This document shows, piece after piece, positions 41,864 through 43,540 of a DNA stretch of 43,540 nucleotides. Both the position numbers and the translations under genes were made by a program. Under the pieces are notes generated by a model. That model did not search any database. It saw only the letters and a program-made list of their open reading frames with translations, and was not told the DNA's origin. Where the stretch lies: contig JAHHHF010000011.1 in NCBI GenBank assembly GCA_019359495.1, forward strand, positions 1 through 43,540, given 5' to 3'. The DNA is from Goleter apudmare HA4340-LM2. Lineage in GTDB: Bacteria > Cyanobacteriota > Cyanobacteriia > Cyanobacteriales > Nostocaceae. Numbering within the stretch: the stretch's first letter is position 1; each line of letters starts with the position of its first letter.

Positions 41864-43311
41864 TAGTTAAGTAGTCGTTGGTAGGTTAGCAACTAAATCA
41901 TCAATAACCACAAATACGACACAGTGATCATCAGCAAGCTCACATCTGGTTTTGAAGTCAAACAAATAAAGATGTGAGCACGGCTCAAATATTATCCGGC
42001 AAAATCGATGTTCATATCAAGAGTAAAGCCTTACGCCTAGCAAAATTATTCCGATGAGACGAGATTAAATTCACCCTTTGAGTAGTCAATAAATTATTAG
42101 TTATTCAGTGTTAGCCGTCCGAAGCTTATATCGGTCGGTATTTTTTCATGAAATAACATATACCGACAGCACTGACACGCTTGCTTGCGTTACCCAATAT
42201 GACAGTTTTATAAGTGGTGTTAATCTTATGACAAAAAGATACTATTTCTGTATTTTGAATTATATGTATATATCTCTTAAGGTAGGTGTTGCAATTAAAA
42301 AAGCAGTACTTCTTACACGAACTTGAGATATATAGATACATTTGGATAGGTGTTGCAGTTTAAACAGCAGCTCTTGTTCTGATATCGACAGAAATTTGAA
42401 AATAGAATTTCATTAATAAAAAAATAAATATTATCTAAAAGGAGTACTCAGACAATAATTGGATCAGGAATGCATCAACCTTACCTAGCGAACCAGTCAA
42501 TAAATCACGGTGAAAATAGAAATACAACTCTAAATCTATCCAAGCTGGAGAATAAATGTAGTAGTATTCCGTAGAAAACTACATTTAGCTGTTTGAGGCT
42601 AACATTACTAAACTCATCTCTCCCTCAATACTGCAAGATATAGAGCCGTGAAACAAATTTTCGGCAAAAGCTTAAACCCATTAAAATAAAATGAGTGAAA
42701 AGCATGACCAGTAAACTTTTAGCTTACTTGGGCTTTGAAGCAATAATTTATTTTGGGGTGGGATTTTGGGCTTGACCGAGAAGTATTGATATCTCCTGAG
42801 TCTTCAAAAAGTGATTATTACCATATTTCACTGTTTTAAGACTGCACAAGTATAGGATTAAAACCTAAAAATAGGGAGACTGTTCCACTTACAGAAAAAC
42901 AATGTGGGTCTGAATATGCATAGATATTTTGTAAAACACTATCATATGTGCATTCTCAGTGACTGCACAGAGGCTTAGTAACATCTATGCAATTAAAAAC
43001 CTATGCCAAAATAGCACTATTAACAGTGTTAGTTCAGGCTTTATTCTTCTAAGCCTTCATGGAAATGTCATTTACATTTTCAATTTTCACCTTGGAAAAA
43101 ATACCTAAAATCTTGATAATATGCTGGCTTTAATAAACAAATAAAGATTTTGTAAAGTAGCTAGTATAGACATCAGTTTCATGTAAAGCTAGATAATCTT
43201 AATGGTTTTTACTAATACCATTTCTTGAAACTTACAAAAATCAATACTATGCAAACATGAGGATTTTTAGCTAAAAACATCCTCAAACTTTAAACACATT
43301 TGTTATTACCA
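41864..43311. other. 1.45-kb A/T-rich spacer without a supported gene
   Basis: Both strands were read and short frames look accidental. Structures seen are an inverted repeat (42134-42141/42160-42167, GTCGGTAT and complement) around a TTTCATGAAA palindrome, and a 32-bp direct repeat (42283-42314 and 42347-42378, 26 of 32 matching) that begins TAGGTGTTGC. The right part lies upstream of the compositionally odd gene at 43312. Confidence 0.5.
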
Positions 43312-43540
43312 ATGAGAGCCAAAGACGCAAAAAAGAAGCATAAAGTAACGGTAATATACACAAGTATATTAATAAGCATAGCGACACCAAGCACAGCGCA
43401 GACAAACGAGATCAGCAACACAGCCAGCGCCGGAGCAGAAAACACACAGATAAGCAAATCAAACCCAGTCAGACTAACAGCCAACCAAGCAGCAATAGAA
43501 CTAATAAAAACAGGAGACAGAGCAGCAGCCGAACCAGGAG
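43312..43540 (+). CDS. Start of a secreted protein, cut by the window edge
   Basis: An uninterrupted frame of 76 codons runs off the end. It begins MRAKDAKKKHKVTVIYTSIL and continues ISIATPSTAQ, a basic n-region, hydrophobic core and AxA-like cleavage site, followed by a Ser/Thr/Asn-rich mature part. Codon use is very unlike the neighbours: only 2 of 76 third positions are T, about 45 are A, and isoleucine is ATA seven times of eight. No Shine-Dalgarno is evident. It might be a large surface or adhesin-type protein; the window ends too early to tell. Confidence 0.55.
   Translation, partial: MRAKDAKKKHKVTVIYTSILISIATPSTAQTNEISNTASAGAENTQISKSNPVRLTANQAAIELIKTGDRAAAEPG

Noticed and set aside
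42108-42326. Overlapping open frames on both strands in the right-hand spacer
   Set aside because: The two frames mirror each other, cover repeats and look random in composition.
1-43540. CRISPR array, prophage, IS transposase or rRNA genes
   Set aside because: No regularly spaced direct repeats, no phage or transposase proteins and no rRNA-like sequence were seen on either strand.

Overview
The window is chromosomal DNA of a filamentous, probably heterocyst-forming cyanobacterium (Nostocales: Nostoc/Anabaena type). The signs are many HIP1 octamers (GCGATCGC), a tRNA-Leu(UAA) gene split by the classical cyanobacterial group I intron, NDH-1 subunit L, a Ycf33-like protein, SLH-OprB porins, a PanC-Cmk fusion, a HetZ-related protein, and intergenic regions packed with short palindromic repeats. 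No phage, IS transposase, CRISPR array or rRNA was seen.

Layout. 1-4050: superoxide dismutase, panC-cmk and rlpA, all on the minus strand. 4051-6291: a 2.2 kb stretch without a convincing gene, holding degenerate repeats and three plus-strand terminators, leading to the first of two convergent SLH-OprB porins (6292-9748). 9967-14082: a 785-residue single-TM orphan, a 59-residue microprotein and threonine synthase. 14382-15133: a two-gene overlapping small protein/HNH nuclease module. 15406-20680: a coiled-coil protein, a DUF389 membrane protein with an OmpA-like tail, a YihY/BrkB protein, a DUF4112 protein, an alpha/beta hydrolase and a small protein. 21185-25510: heme oxygenase, HemN and a BchE-like radical SAM/B12 cyclase, a tetrapyrrole cluster whose HemN and BchE members belong to oxygen-independent families. 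25623-28281: two small conserved proteins, rbfA and a Ycf33-like protein. 28443-29743: a Dam-type adenine methylase and a PD-(D/E)xK nuclease, tail to tail with interlocking stop codons (a probable restriction-modification pair). 30308-33921: HetZ-related protein, a possible 35-residue membrane microprotein, a Sua5/YrdC protein and LarC. 33994-37914: two tandem lipoproteins, an integral membrane protein of the LPG-synthase/UPF0104 type and a 444-residue orphan. 38352-38705: intron-containing tRNA-Leu. 39501-40986: ndhL, DUF3007 gene and trpA. 41225-41863: a two-TM coiled-coil protein. 43312-end: the start of a secreted protein with codon use unlike everything else in the window.

Most genes are core chromosomal genes. 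The points of most interest are the BchE-HemN-heme oxygenase cluster, the repeated terminator-bearing intergenic region upstream of the first porin, the compact Dam/nuclease pair, the HNH two-gene module, a MITE-like element with an 8-bp target duplication, hairpins that would cover the ribosome binding sites of panC-cmk and rbfA, and the compositionally odd gene at the right edge. Functions are assigned from recognised motifs and memory of the families; no database search was run.
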